Below are positions 8,788 through 16,546 of a stretch of DNA of 64,000 nt, piece by piece; position 1 is the first letter of the stretch; every line of letters starts with the position of its first letter. The notes beneath the pieces are model-generated. The model worked only from the letters and a program-made list of their open reading frames with translations. It did no database searches and was not told the DNA's origin. The stretch is from Acidobacteriota bacterium (lineage in GTDB: Bacteria > Acidobacteriota > Vicinamibacteria > Vicinamibacterales > Vicinamibacteraceae). Both the position numbers and the translations under genes were made by a program. The stretch is taken from contig JADLFL010000023.1 of assembly GCA_020845575.1 (NCBI GenBank), forward strand, positions 62,001 to 126,000, given 5' to 3'.

Positions 8788-10302
8788 TCAGACGGTCCTC
8801 GAGAACACCGGCGTGGCGGCGCGCGCCTCGCGCAGGTGGCGGTCGAAGGTCATGCAGATGTTGCGCACCAGCGCGCGGCCTCTCGGCGTCACGCGCAGCA
8901 CGCCGGCGTGCTCGCGCAGCAGGCCGTGGCGTACGGGACCATCGGCCAGTTCCTGCAGTTCGCGCGCGAAGTACGCGTCGAAGTCGATGCCGAACCGCCG
9001 CTCGACCTCGTGGACGTCGAGCACCATCGCGCACATCAACTGCGCGATGACGTGGCGCCGGATCTGGTCGTCGGGGTCGAGCGCGTAGCCGCGTTCCACT
9101 GGCAGGCGGCCCTCGTCGATCGCGCGGTAGTAGGCGCTGAGCTTCTTCGTGTTCTGCGTGAACGCGCCCGCCACGTCGCCGATCGCCGAGACACCGAGGC
9201 CGACGAGATCGGGCGCCGGACGCGTGGTGTAGCCCATGAAGTTGCGGTGCAGCGTCCCCGTCGCCGCGGCGCGGGCCAGGTCGTCTCCGGGCAGCGCGAA
9301 GTGGTCCATGCCGATGGCGACGTACCCGGCGTCGATCAGACGCTGCCGCGCGTCGACGAACAGACGCAGCTTCTGGTCCGCCGACGGCAGGTCCTCGACG
9401 CGCAGCAGTTTCTGGTGCGCGCGAATCCATGGCACGTGCGCGAAGGAGTACGCGGCGATGCGGTCTGGCCGCAGCGCGATGACCGTGTCGATGGTCCGCG
9501 CGAACGACGCGTCGGTCTGCTTCGGGAGGCCGTAGATCAGATCGACGTTGATGGAAGCGAACCCGAGCTGCCGCGCGTGGTGGATGAGCGCGCGCGTCGC
9601 CGCCACGCCCTGCACACGGTTGACCGCCTGCTGCACGTCATCGTCGAAGTCCTGCACGCCGAGCGAGAGGCGCGAGAAGCCGAGGGCACGCAGCACCTCG
9701 AGCTGTTCGAATGACGTCACGCGCGGATCGACTTCGATGGCCCGTTCGCCGGAGGCCTCGATGTCGAACGAGTCGCACACCGCGGCGTGGAGGCCGCGCA
9801 TCTGGTCGGGCGAGAGATAGCTCGGTGTGCCGCCGCCCCAGTGGTACTGCACCACGTGCCGGCGGCGACCGAGGCGCTCGGCGACCATGCGCAGTTCCCG
9901 AACGAGATACGTCAGGTATTCGGCGGCCACGTGGCGCTTGCGCGTGACGATGACCGAGCAGCCGCAAAAGGCGCAGCGCGACTCGCAGAAGGGCAGGTGG
10001 AGATACAGGGAGAGCGGCGCGTCGGCGTTGGTGGCGGCGCGAGACAGATGCGCGTCGTAGTCGGCGGCGCCGAACCCGGAGTGGAACTCGACGGCGGTCG
10101 GGTACGAGGTGTAGCGCGGCCCCGGCTTGTCGTACCGGTGCAGCAGATCGACCGTGACAGCAGGGTTGTCGAAATCCCCGGGTGCGACGGTCGCACCCGG
10201 GGCGGGCAGTGGGGAGGTCAGGTCCTGCGGGGAGGATGCCACTGCCACGAGCGTCCCCGGTGCAAGCATCGAGCCACGCATGAATCGCACGCCCGCCGGC
10301 AC
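8788..10302 (-). CDS. hemN: oxygen-independent coproporphyrinogen III oxidase (radical SAM)
   Basis: A 504-residue radical-SAM enzyme that decarboxylates coproporphyrinogen III to protoporphyrinogen IX without O2. The HemN cluster C-x3-C-x2-C-x-C is C106, C110, C113, C115 ('CESRCAFCGC'); the extra Cys and the upstream 'YDKPGPRYTSYPTA' separate HemN from HemW. 'HWGGGTPSYL' (about 155-164) is the SAM-binding GGGTP-type motif. The N-terminal 45 residues before 'TVDLLHRYDK' are variable, and ATGs at 10281 or 10269 are alternative starts. It is the first gene of the heme operon and pairs an anaerobic step with an O2-dependent HemY. Confidence 0.93.
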   Translation of the reverse strand: MPAGVRFMRGSMLAPGTLVAVASSPQDLTSPLPAPGATVAPGDFDNPAVTVDLLHRYDKPGPRYTSYPTAVEFHSGFGAADYDAHLSRAATNADAPLSLYLHLPFCESRCAFCGCSVIVTRKRHVAAEYLTYLVRELRMVAERLGRRRHVVQYHWGGGTPSYLSPDQMRGLHAAVCDSFDIEASGERAIEVDPRVTSFEQLEVLRALGFSRLSLGVQDFDDDVQQAVNRVQGVAATRALIHHARQLGFASINVDLIYGLPKQTDASFARTIDTVIALRPDRIAAYSFAHVPWIRAHQKLLRVEDLPSADQKLRLFVDARQRLIDAGYVAIGMDHFALPGDDLARAAATGTLHRNFMGYTTRPAPDLVGLGVSAIGDVAGAFTQNTKKLSAYYRAIDEGRLPVERGYALDPDDQIRRHVIAQLMCAMVLDVHEVERRFGIDFDAYFARELQELADGPVRHGLLREHAGVLRVTPRGRALVRNICMTFDRHLREARAATPVFSRTV

Positions 10303-10363
10303 TCAGCCGTGTGCGCAGGCAGCCCGTGCGGAATTCTCCGCCGATGCGGGGAATACTTGGAAT

Positions 10364-10414
10364 GCCGCGATGCCGAATGCCGAATGCGGGGCCGGGCTCG
10401 GAGAGCCCTACCTC
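10364..10414. repeat. GATGCCGAAT heptads plus dispersed palindromic repeat
   Basis: Period-7 units (GCCGAAT, GCCGAAT) at 10364-10387 run into the sequence GGGCCGGGCTCGGAGAGCCC and then TACCTCC at 10388-10414. The second part is nearly the reverse complement of 28487-28513. The tract lies in the divergent leader between hemN and the methyltransferase gene. Confidence 0.6.
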
Positions 10415-10425
10415 CTGAGCCGCCC

Positions 10426-11196
10426 ATGAACCCGTTCTCCGACCGTCACATGGCCATCGGCTACGCGCGGGCGCGGCCCGGGGTACACCCACATGTGATC
10501 GCGCTGCTCGACGACTGGCTCAGCGGGCGGCGGTTCGATCGGGTTCTTGACGTGGGGTGCGGGGCGGGGTTGTCGACGCGTCCGTTACTCGGGCTCGCCC
10601 GCGCGTGCGTCGCCATCGACCCGTCCGAGGCGATGGTGGCGGCTGCGCGACAAGTGGTGCCGGAGGCCGTGTCACTCGTGGCGGCAGCGGAAGCCATCCC
10701 GCTGCCCGATCGCGCCATCGGCCTCGCCACCGCAGCCGGCTCGCTCAATTTCGCGCGCGATCTCGACGCCTGCTGGCCAGAACTCGCCCGCGTCATCGAG
10801 CCAGACGGCGTGCTCGCCGTGTACGACTTCTCCGTCGCACGGACGTTCGCCAGCGGCGACACCACGGGGCTCGTTCGGGCGTTCGGCGCGTTCGCGGGGC
10901 GGTACCCGAGTCCGGTCAGTCAGGCGATTCCCCTGTCTCCGGCGATTCTGGCCGACAGGGCTCCGGCGTTCCGCCTGATGCGCGGCGAATCGTTCGCCCT
11001 GCCGCTGCCGCTCACCGCAGACACCTACGTGCGGTACCTCCTGACCGAGACGAACGTCCACGCCGCCATCCGCCGCGGCGTGCCCGTCGAGGACGTGGAA
11101 ACCTGGCTGACGACGCACGTCGCCCCGCTGTTCGAGGGCGTTCAGAGGGACCTCCTGTTCGAGGGCTACCTCGCGGTCCTGACACCACGAGCGTGA
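10426..11196 (+). CDS. class I SAM-dependent methyltransferase
   Basis: A 256-residue Rossmann-fold methyltransferase (Methyltransf_11-like). Motif I is 'VLDVGCGAGLSTRPL' (residues 40-54), with an acidic end of strand beta2 in 'ACVAIDPSEAMV', motif 'AAEAIPLPDRAIGLATAAGSLN' and 'VIEPDGVLAVYDFS'. The start ATG at 10426 is followed by a plausible N-terminus, while upstream in-frame codons translate repeat sequence. The acceptor substrate cannot be told from sequence. It is divergent from the heme operon. Confidence 0.8.
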   Translation: MNPFSDRHMAIGYARARPGVHPHVIALLDDWLSGRRFDRVLDVGCGAGLSTRPLLGLARACVAIDPSEAMVAAARQVVPEAVSLVAAAEAIPLPDRAIGLATAAGSLNFARDLDACWPELARVIEPDGVLAVYDFSVARTFASGDTTGLVRAFGAFAGRYPSPVSQAIPLSPAILADRAPAFRLMRGESFALPLPLTADTYVRYLLTETNVHAAIRRGVPVEDVETWLTTHVAPLFEGVQRDLLFEGYLAVLTPRA

Positions 11197-11202
11197 TCAC
11201 GA

Positions 11203-11330
11203 CCGGCAACCGGCAACCGGCAACCGGTTGACGGGCGTCGCTGCCGGACGGCCTGCCCCGCCGTAGTGCGCCAGCGCGGAGATGTCCGGTTGCCGGTTGC
11301 CCATTGCCGGTTGCCGGTTGCCGGTTGCCG
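11203..11330. repeat. inverted pair of heptad repeat tracts
   Basis: 11203-11230 holds CCGGCAA x3 plus CCGGTTG. 11286-11330 holds six units of CCGGTTG (one degenerate, CCCATTG). The tracts are in opposite orientation, so they could pair as a stem of roughly 25 bp around a 55-nt loop. They fill the gap between the methyltransferase and PAP2 genes. Confidence 0.75.
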
Positions 11331-11359
11331 ACTGTATCCCCACCTGAGGTACAGTTGTC

Positions 11360-12253
11360 GTGCTTCACCTCATGCGTCACTGGTCCGCTCTCACCGTCGC
11401 CACGGTGCTGTGGGTGGCCGTTCCTGCCGTACACGCCCAGGAAGGCCCGACAGCCACCTCGTCTCCGATCGCGTCGCCCACCGCCCTGCCGGAGGAACTC
11501 GATGCATCGCCTCCGGGGGTCCACGAGTCCGCGGCGACCACGCTGCGGCAGGCGCCCGAGATACGATTGCCCGGGGCGCTCGCGCCCAGACGACATGCGG
11601 CGCCCTCGGTGGGCTCCCTCATCAGCGAGCTCCCGTTCGACTTCCGCGCGGCGGCAAGTACCGACAACGCCATCATCATGCTGTCGGCGAGCGCGTCGGC
11701 GTCGCTGATGCACCCCTACGATCAGCGGATCACCGCGCGCCTGACGTCTTCCCCCTCGCTCGACACGTTCTTCGCGCCTGGCAAACTGGCGGGCGGATTC
11801 GCGGTGCAGTTCGGTGGTGCGTGGGCGGCGTACGGCCTCGGACGCGTCGTGGGCAACGAGCGCCTTGCCATGGTCGGCGCCGACCTCGTTCGCGCGCAGA
11901 TCGTCAACTCGGTGTTCACGCAGGGACTCAAACTGAGCGTCGGTCGCTCGCGTCCGGACGGCGACGCGTGGTCCTTCCCGTCGGGCCACACCTCCGGCAC
12001 CTTCGCCAACGCAGCCGTGCTGCACCGGCATTTCGGTTGGAAGGTCGGCGCGCCGATGTACGCGCTGGCCACGTACGTGGCCGCCTCGCGCATCCAGGAG
12101 CGCCGGCATTTCGCGAGCGACGTCCTCTTCGGCGCAGGCGTCGGGTTGATCTCGGGACGAGCCGTGACCGTCGGACGCGGCCGCGCGCGATTCGCCGCAG
12201 CCCCTATGGGCCTCCCCGGCGGCGCCGGCATCACCTTCACGCGCATCGATTGA
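11360..12253 (+). CDS. PAP2-superfamily phosphatase, exported
   Basis: A 297-residue protein with a signal peptide ('LTVATVLWVAVPAVHA', cleavage near residue 26) and a PAP2/vanadium-haloperoxidase-type phosphatase domain. All three catalytic motifs are intact: K-x6-R-P ('KLSVGRSRP', K191), P-S-G-H ('FPSGHTSG'), and S-R-x5-H-x3-D ('SRIQERRHFASD'). The family removes phosphate from lipid phosphates such as undecaprenyl-PP or phosphatidic acid. I chose the GTG at 11360 because a GAGGT site lies nine bases upstream; ATG at 11372 is the alternative. It probably acts in the periplasm on a lipid phosphate. Confidence 0.82.
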   Translation: MLHLMRHWSALTVATVLWVAVPAVHAQEGPTATSSPIASPTALPEELDASPPGVHESAATTLRQAPEIRLPGALAPRRHAAPSVGSLISELPFDFRAAASTDNAIIMLSASASASLMHPYDQRITARLTSSPSLDTFFAPGKLAGGFAVQFGGAWAAYGLGRVVGNERLAMVGADLVRAQIVNSVFTQGLKLSVGRSRPDGDAWSFPSGHTSGTFANAAVLHRHFGWKVGAPMYALATYVAASRIQERRHFASDVLFGAGVGLISGRAVTVGRGRARFAAAPMGLPGGAGITFTRID

Positions 12254-12348
12254 AGCGGGCCGCAATACCACGGTGTCACTGCGGGACTTCCCGCCTTCGC
12301 CGAGGGCGACGGCGCGGCAGGCCGCCCGGCGGACGGCGATCACGGACT

Positions 12349-12406
12349 GCCGGACGACTTGTCCGCCGTAGCCCGCAGGGCGAAGGTGGAAATCCGACGG
12401 CTACAC
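12349..12406. repeat. dispersed palindromic repeat (GTAGCC-type), copy 1
   Basis: The core TTGTCCGCCGTAGCCCG at 12359-12375 and the following AGGGCGAAGG agree with 55260-55287 at 27 of 28 positions. The element is roughly self-complementary, with an inner GCCCGCAGGGC hairpin. It occupies the gap between two convergent genes (PAP2 and kinase). Confidence 0.7.
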
Positions 12407-12448
12407 CTTGATGAGGGAACCGGCCCGCCGGATGGCCGGCCGTGCCGT

Positions 12449-14047
12449 TCAACGACGCAGGGCAGCGGCGAACGCGGCGGCGCTGGTGAGGCGCGCGGAG
12501 CGGCGAGGGTGCAGCGCACGCGACAGCACGTCGGCGACATCTGGCGGGATCCCCGGAGCGAGCGCGCGCACGTCGACACGGTCGCGGCACCGGATCTGCC
12601 GCAGCACGCCGGCAGGCGTCCGCGTCGCGAACGGATGCACGCCCGTCATCATCTCGACGGTCGTCACGGCCAGCGCCCAGACATCGTCGTGCTCCCCCGG
12701 TGGCGCGCCGTCGATGGCGTCGGGCGAGAGGTAACGCGGCGTCCCGGCAACCGACGTCTCCGTACGATCGGCCGTCCACCGGGTGAGACCGAAATCGAGC
12801 AGCTTCGGCAGGCCGTGACTGTCGAACGCGATGTTGGCCGGCTTGACGTCGCGGTGCAGCCAGCCGCGCGCGTGGAGTGCAGCGAGGACATCGGCGATCG
12901 ACGCGCCAAGCGCGATCGCATCAGGGACGGCGAGCGGTCCATGCGCCAGCCGCTCCGAGAGCGTGCCGCCGGGCAGATACTCCACGACGAGCACGGGCGT
13001 CTCCCGCCACTCCTCCAGTCCGTAGAGCACGGCCACCTGCGGATGGTCGATCGCCGCCATCGCGCGCGCCTCGGCGCGGATGCCGTCCAGGGCAGCAGGC
13101 GCGAGCCCGGGAGGCGTCTTCAGCACGACCAACCGATCGAGACGTCTGTCGCGCGCGAGATACGCCACGCCCATCCCGCCACGCCCGATACGACGTATCA
13201 CGTCGAATCCATGCAGCCGCACGGGCAACGCCGCGGCGACCAGACCCGTCCCGCGTGCGCATGTGCACGTGCCGGCATGCTCGCGAATCGCACCGCAGTC
13301 GCCGCACTCGAAGGCCACGTCGGCGGCGCCCTCGCCGCGCGCGTCACATGTACGCCCGCACGTCGCCAACGCCACCGCCGCCATGTTCGCCGCCACGCCA
13401 AGACACGCACGGTCGGCGCGCGTGTGAGGCCGCCCGTCATGCCGCCGTCCCACGAGCACGCCGGCGAGTGGACGCCCATGCGGCGACGCGATGGGCACGA
13501 GCGCCGCCACGCCGAACCGCGCAAGCCACTCGCGATCCGACACGGGCAGCAACGCGTAAGCCAGAGACGAGGTATCGACGCGAACCGTCGTGCCGCCGCA
13601 CAACAGCGCGCTGGTGGCCGACTGCGGGTCGAGTGCCGGCCCGTCTCCGGCCAGCGTCCGCCACGCGCGTCCGTCCAGCGTGAGTACGGCCACGACCGGA
13701 GCGCTGACGATCGACGGCAGGTGACGATGGAGAGCGGCGGCAATCTCGCGAGGCGAACGGGCACGATGCGTGTCGCTCGCGAGCACGGCAAGAGCATCGG
13801 TGACGCGACTGGCTCGAACACCCCCTCTCGCACGACCGAGGCGCATCGATGCGCGCAGATACACGGACACGCGCGTACACAAGCGATCGAACGTCGACGG
13901 CGTGCTGTCGGGCGATACGGCGATCCCTGCCAGCAGGCGCATCTGGCGCACGCGGGCGTCGGTCTCCACAGGCGCGTCTCCGGAGGGCGACGAACCGTCG
14001 ATGAAGGCCGTCACCGCACCGCGGAGTGCCAGACCGCCATCACGCAT
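12449..14047 (-). CDS. GAF-like / zinc-ribbon / serine-threonine protein kinase
   Basis: A 532-residue Hanks-type kinase with its catalytic domain at the C-terminus. Residues about 85-225 resemble a GAF sensor domain. A cysteine cluster follows (C248-x2-C251, C261-x-C263, possibly C230/C234), likely a small zinc ribbon. The kinase has the Gly loop 'GRGGMGVAYLA' (288-298), K310, 'HRDVKPAN' (398-405), 'DFG' (418-420) and S-P-D in place of A-P-E. There is no transmembrane segment, so it is cytoplasmic. I chose the ATG at 14047, which overlaps the end of the sigma-factor gene, implying translational coupling. The target is unknown. Confidence 0.85.
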   Translation of the reverse strand: MRDGGLALRGAVTAFIDGSSPSGDAPVETDARVRQMRLLAGIAVSPDSTPSTFDRLCTRVSVYLRASMRLGRARGGVRASRVTDALAVLASDTHRARSPREIAAALHRHLPSIVSAPVVAVLTLDGRAWRTLAGDGPALDPQSATSALLCGGTTVRVDTSSLAYALLPVSDREWLARFGVAALVPIASPHGRPLAGVLVGRRHDGRPHTRADRACLGVAANMAAVALATCGRTCDARGEGAADVAFECGDCGAIREHAGTCTCARGTGLVAAALPVRLHGFDVIRRIGRGGMGVAYLARDRRLDRLVVLKTPPGLAPAALDGIRAEARAMAAIDHPQVAVLYGLEEWRETPVLVVEYLPGGTLSERLAHGPLAVPDAIALGASIADVLAALHARGWLHRDVKPANIAFDSHGLPKLLDFGLTRWTADRTETSVAGTPRYLSPDAIDGAPPGEHDDVWALAVTTVEMMTGVHPFATRTPAGVLRQIRCRDRVDVRALAPGIPPDVADVLSRALHPRRSARLTSAAAFAAALRR

Positions 14048-14648
14048 GAGCCATCTCGCGCGCAAGGCGTTCGAGCGCTCGTCGCAGCGCAACCCGCGCC
14101 GTGTCCACGCGCGGACGATTGGTCATGAAGGCGAGCTGATCGAGCGAGTACCCGAGTTCGACGCGAGCCACCACGAGCCGCCTGTCCGTCGGACGCAGCC
14201 GAGCAAGCGCGTCCCTGTATCGGGACTCCGTCTGATGTGCCACCGCCTCGTCGAGCGGCGACGGCTGCCTGTCGGCATGACAGTCGTCGACGACCTCGGC
14301 AACGCCGCGACGCGCGATGCGGCGGAACTCGTCGTTGATGCGGTTGTCCACCGCGCGGCGCAGGTACGCCTGCAGCGCACGATGCCCCTGCGGCTCGAAC
14401 TCGTCGAGCCGGCGCAGCGTCTGCACCACGGCGTCCTGCACGAGATCGGCGGTGTCGGCCATGGTGCGCGCCCATCGCGGCAGTCGTCCTCGTGCCCATC
14501 GCTGCAACGGACCGACGTGCGGGGCGAACAGTCCGTGCAGCGCAGACGCGTCGCCGCCGCGCGCACGCTGCAACAGGTGCCGGAAGGCCTGTCCCGTGGC
14601 GGACGCGGTGACGGCGAAGGGATGATGATCTCGATTGACGACGCGCAC
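14040..14648 (-). CDS. ECF-type RNA polymerase sigma factor
   Basis: A 202-residue sigma-70-family ECF factor with region 2 ('MADTADLVQDAVVQTLRRLDEF') and region 4 ('LRPTDRRLVVARVELGYSLDQLA' then 'TARVALRRALERL'). The GTG at 14648 is chosen because a GGAG site lies eight bases upstream; the frame extends further but without a site. The stop overlaps the start of the kinase gene. ECF factors paired with a Ser/Thr kinase often form phosphorylation-controlled regulons in Acidobacteriota and Planctomycetota, and no anti-sigma gene is present. Its own target promoter is not identified. Confidence 0.85.
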   Translation of the reverse strand: MRVVNRDHHPFAVTASATGQAFRHLLQRARGGDASALHGLFAPHVGPLQRWARGRLPRWARTMADTADLVQDAVVQTLRRLDEFEPQGHRALQAYLRRAVDNRINDEFRRIARRGVAEVVDDCHADRQPSPLDEAVAHQTESRYRDALARLRPTDRRLVVARVELGYSLDQLAFMTNRPRVDTARVALRRALERLAREMAHA

Positions 14649-14824
14649 GATGGCAGCTCCGGTCGAGGACGCCTGGTGAGACCGACGACACCGCAACGTT
14701 TCGCAGACGCGACGCCACGCACCCGGCAGTGCGCACACTCCCGGCAGGCACGGGGCCCACGCGCGACTTGGCTGTGATCGAGAACAACGACGAGCGCGAG
14801 ACGAGCGAACGCGCGGCGCGCGCG

Positions 14825-15541
14825 TCAGTCGAGGAACGGCTCGACGAGCACGTTCCAGAGCGCGTATCCCTTCGCCGACAGATGCAGCCCATCAGCAATG
14901 AAGAGATCCGCGCGCGGCTTGCCGTCCCAGCCGATCATCGGACCATCCACGTCGACGAAACCGAGCCGACCGTCGGCATCGCAAAGCGTGCGGATCCGCG
15001 CGTTGGCGTCGCGCACCTTGTCGACGATGGCCCAGCGCGCGAGGCTCGGCTTGATGGCCACAAACGCGATGCGCGTGGCGGGCAGTGACCCGTGGATGGC
15101 CGCGACGAACGCCTGGAAGTCCGCGAACACCTGTGCGGGCGATCGCCCGGCGGCGAGATCGTTGTCGCCCGCGTAGAAGATGACCGTGCGAGGCGTGTGC
15201 CGCAGCACGAGCCGCTCGACGTGGCGAACCGAGTCTGGAATCTGCGAACCGCCGAATCCGCGATTGAGCACGGGCCGACCCGGAAACGCGGCGCCGAGAT
15301 CCCACAACCTGATGCTCGAACTGCCGACGAACACGAGGCCACCCGCCGCGAACGGCCGCGCCTCATCGTCGGCGGCGAAAGCCGCCATGTCCTTCGCCCA
15401 TCGATCCGCATCGGCGATCTGCGTCGCCGACGCACCCTGTGCCAGGACCGCGCGCGACGCCCCGCACGCCGCCACGATGCCGCACGCCATCGCCGTCATC
15501 ACGTCTCGTCGTGTCACGTCTCGCGTCTCCCCCGCCGGCAC
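14825..15541 (-). CDS. SGNH/GDSL-family hydrolase, Tat-exported
   Basis: A 238-residue SGNH hydrolase. The N-terminus has a twin-arginine-like signal ('TRRDVMTAMACGIVAACGASRAVLA'). Block I is 'FVGSSSIRLWD' (nucleophile Ser), block II the Gly in 'NRGFGGSQIPD', block III 'AGDNDLAAG' and block V 'DGLHLSAKGY' (Asp/His). The family cleaves esters, often acetyl groups on carbohydrates. It is divergent from the TIM-barrel isomerase gene, 14 bp apart, so the two share a promoter region. Confidence 0.82.
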   Translation of the reverse strand: MPAGETRDVTRRDVMTAMACGIVAACGASRAVLAQGASATQIADADRWAKDMAAFAADDEARPFAAGGLVFVGSSSIRLWDLGAAFPGRPVLNRGFGGSQIPDSVRHVERLVLRHTPRTVIFYAGDNDLAAGRSPAQVFADFQAFVAAIHGSLPATRIAFVAIKPSLARWAIVDKVRDANARIRTLCDADGRLGFVDVDGPMIGWDGKPRADLFIADGLHLSAKGYALWNVLVEPFLD

Positions 15542-15543
15542 AC

Positions 15544-15549
15544 TATACT
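15544..15549 (+). promoter_or_regulatory. possible -10 element between divergent genes
   Basis: TATACT matches five of six bases of the sigma-70 -10 consensus in the 14-bp gap upstream of 15556, but no clear -35 box is seen and a start site this close to the ATG would be nearly leaderless. Weak evidence. Confidence 0.3.
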
Positions 15550-15555
15550 GCGCGG

Positions 15556-16533
15556 ATGGTCATCACGCCGGAGGCCGCCCCCGCAAACGGGCACGGGTCC
15601 GGCACCTCCCGAACGCCGATGCCCACGCGACGCGAGTTCCTGGCGGCAGCAACGATCCCGGCGGTCCTGGGAACCCATGGCGTCGTGTCGACCGCGCCAG
15701 CGGCGCATGCCTCCGTCGTGCCCGGGCTGCCGAGCCGCATCAAGACGAGCTGCAACCTGTACTCGTTCAACGGCCCGCTCACGCGCGGCGAGATGACGCT
15801 CGAACAGGTGATCGAGTACTGCGCCGAAATCGGGTTCGACGCGGTGGACCCGACCGGCTACTACTTCACGGGCTATCCGTCAGTGCCGGCTGACGAATTG
15901 ATCCACCGCATCAAGCATCTCGCGTTCAGCATGGGCCTGGCCATCAGCGGCACCGGCGTGCGCAACGACTTCGCCGTGCCGGACGCCGTGAAGCGCGACG
16001 CCGACGTGGCGCACGTCAGTCGGTGGGTGGACGTGGCCGCCAGGCTCGGCGCGCCCGTGCTTCGCGTGTTCGACGGCCGCGTGATGCCCCCGGACGTGTC
16101 GAAGGCCACGGTGATGGACTGGATCGTCGATGGCATCCGGCGCTGCGTCGACGCCGCCCGGGCGCGCGGCGTGATCATCGTGCTGCAGAACCACAACGAT
16201 GCCCTGAAGGAGGCCGGCGATTACCTGACGATTCGGGAGCGCATCCCCTCGCCGTGGTTCGGGCTGAACGTGGACATCGGCAGCCTCAGGCTGACTGACG
16301 ACCCGTATGCCGAGATCGCGACACTCGCGCCGCACGCGTGCACGTGGCAGGTGAAGGAACTGGTGTACCGCCGCAACGTCGAAGAGCGCGTGGACCTGCG
16401 GCAGATCGCGCGCATCCTCCGCGACGCCCGCTATCGCGGATACGTGCCCATCGAGACGCTGGGGCCGGAAGATCCGAGAATCACGGTACGCGCCTTCCTC
16501 GACGAGTTCCGCGCGGCCGTCGGCGTCGCCTGA
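15556..16533 (+). CDS. sugar phosphate isomerase/epimerase (AP-endonuclease-2 TIM barrel), Tat signal
   Basis: A 325-residue xylose-isomerase-like TIM-barrel protein of the family with IolE/IolI and AP endonuclease 2. The N-terminus carries a Tat motif (TRREFLAAATIPAVLG, near residues 24-39), so it is probably periplasmic. Metal-ligand-type residues appear in 'IIVLQNHNDALKEAG', 'WFGLNVDIGS', 'TWQVKELV' and 'YVPIETLGPED'. Start at 15556 or 15619. Exported members are frequent in Acidobacteriota and Planctomycetota, often next to oxidoreductases. The sugar acted on is unknown. Confidence 0.78.
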   Translation: MVITPEAAPANGHGSGTSRTPMPTRREFLAAATIPAVLGTHGVVSTAPAAHASVVPGLPSRIKTSCNLYSFNGPLTRGEMTLEQVIEYCAEIGFDAVDPTGYYFTGYPSVPADELIHRIKHLAFSMGLAISGTGVRNDFAVPDAVKRDADVAHVSRWVDVAARLGAPVLRVFDGRVMPPDVSKATVMDWIVDGIRRCVDAARARGVIIVLQNHNDALKEAGDYLTIRERIPSPWFGLNVDIGSLRLTDDPYAEIATLAPHACTWQVKELVYRRNVEERVDLRQIARILRDARYRGYVPIETLGPEDPRITVRAFLDEFRAAVGVA

Positions 16534-16546
16534 TCGCTCGCCCCGC

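Noticed and set aside
15544-15549. Assigning a full sigma-70 promoter to the isomerase gene
   Set aside because: Only a -10-like TATACT is visible and no -35 box at an acceptable distance, so it is listed as a weak element only.
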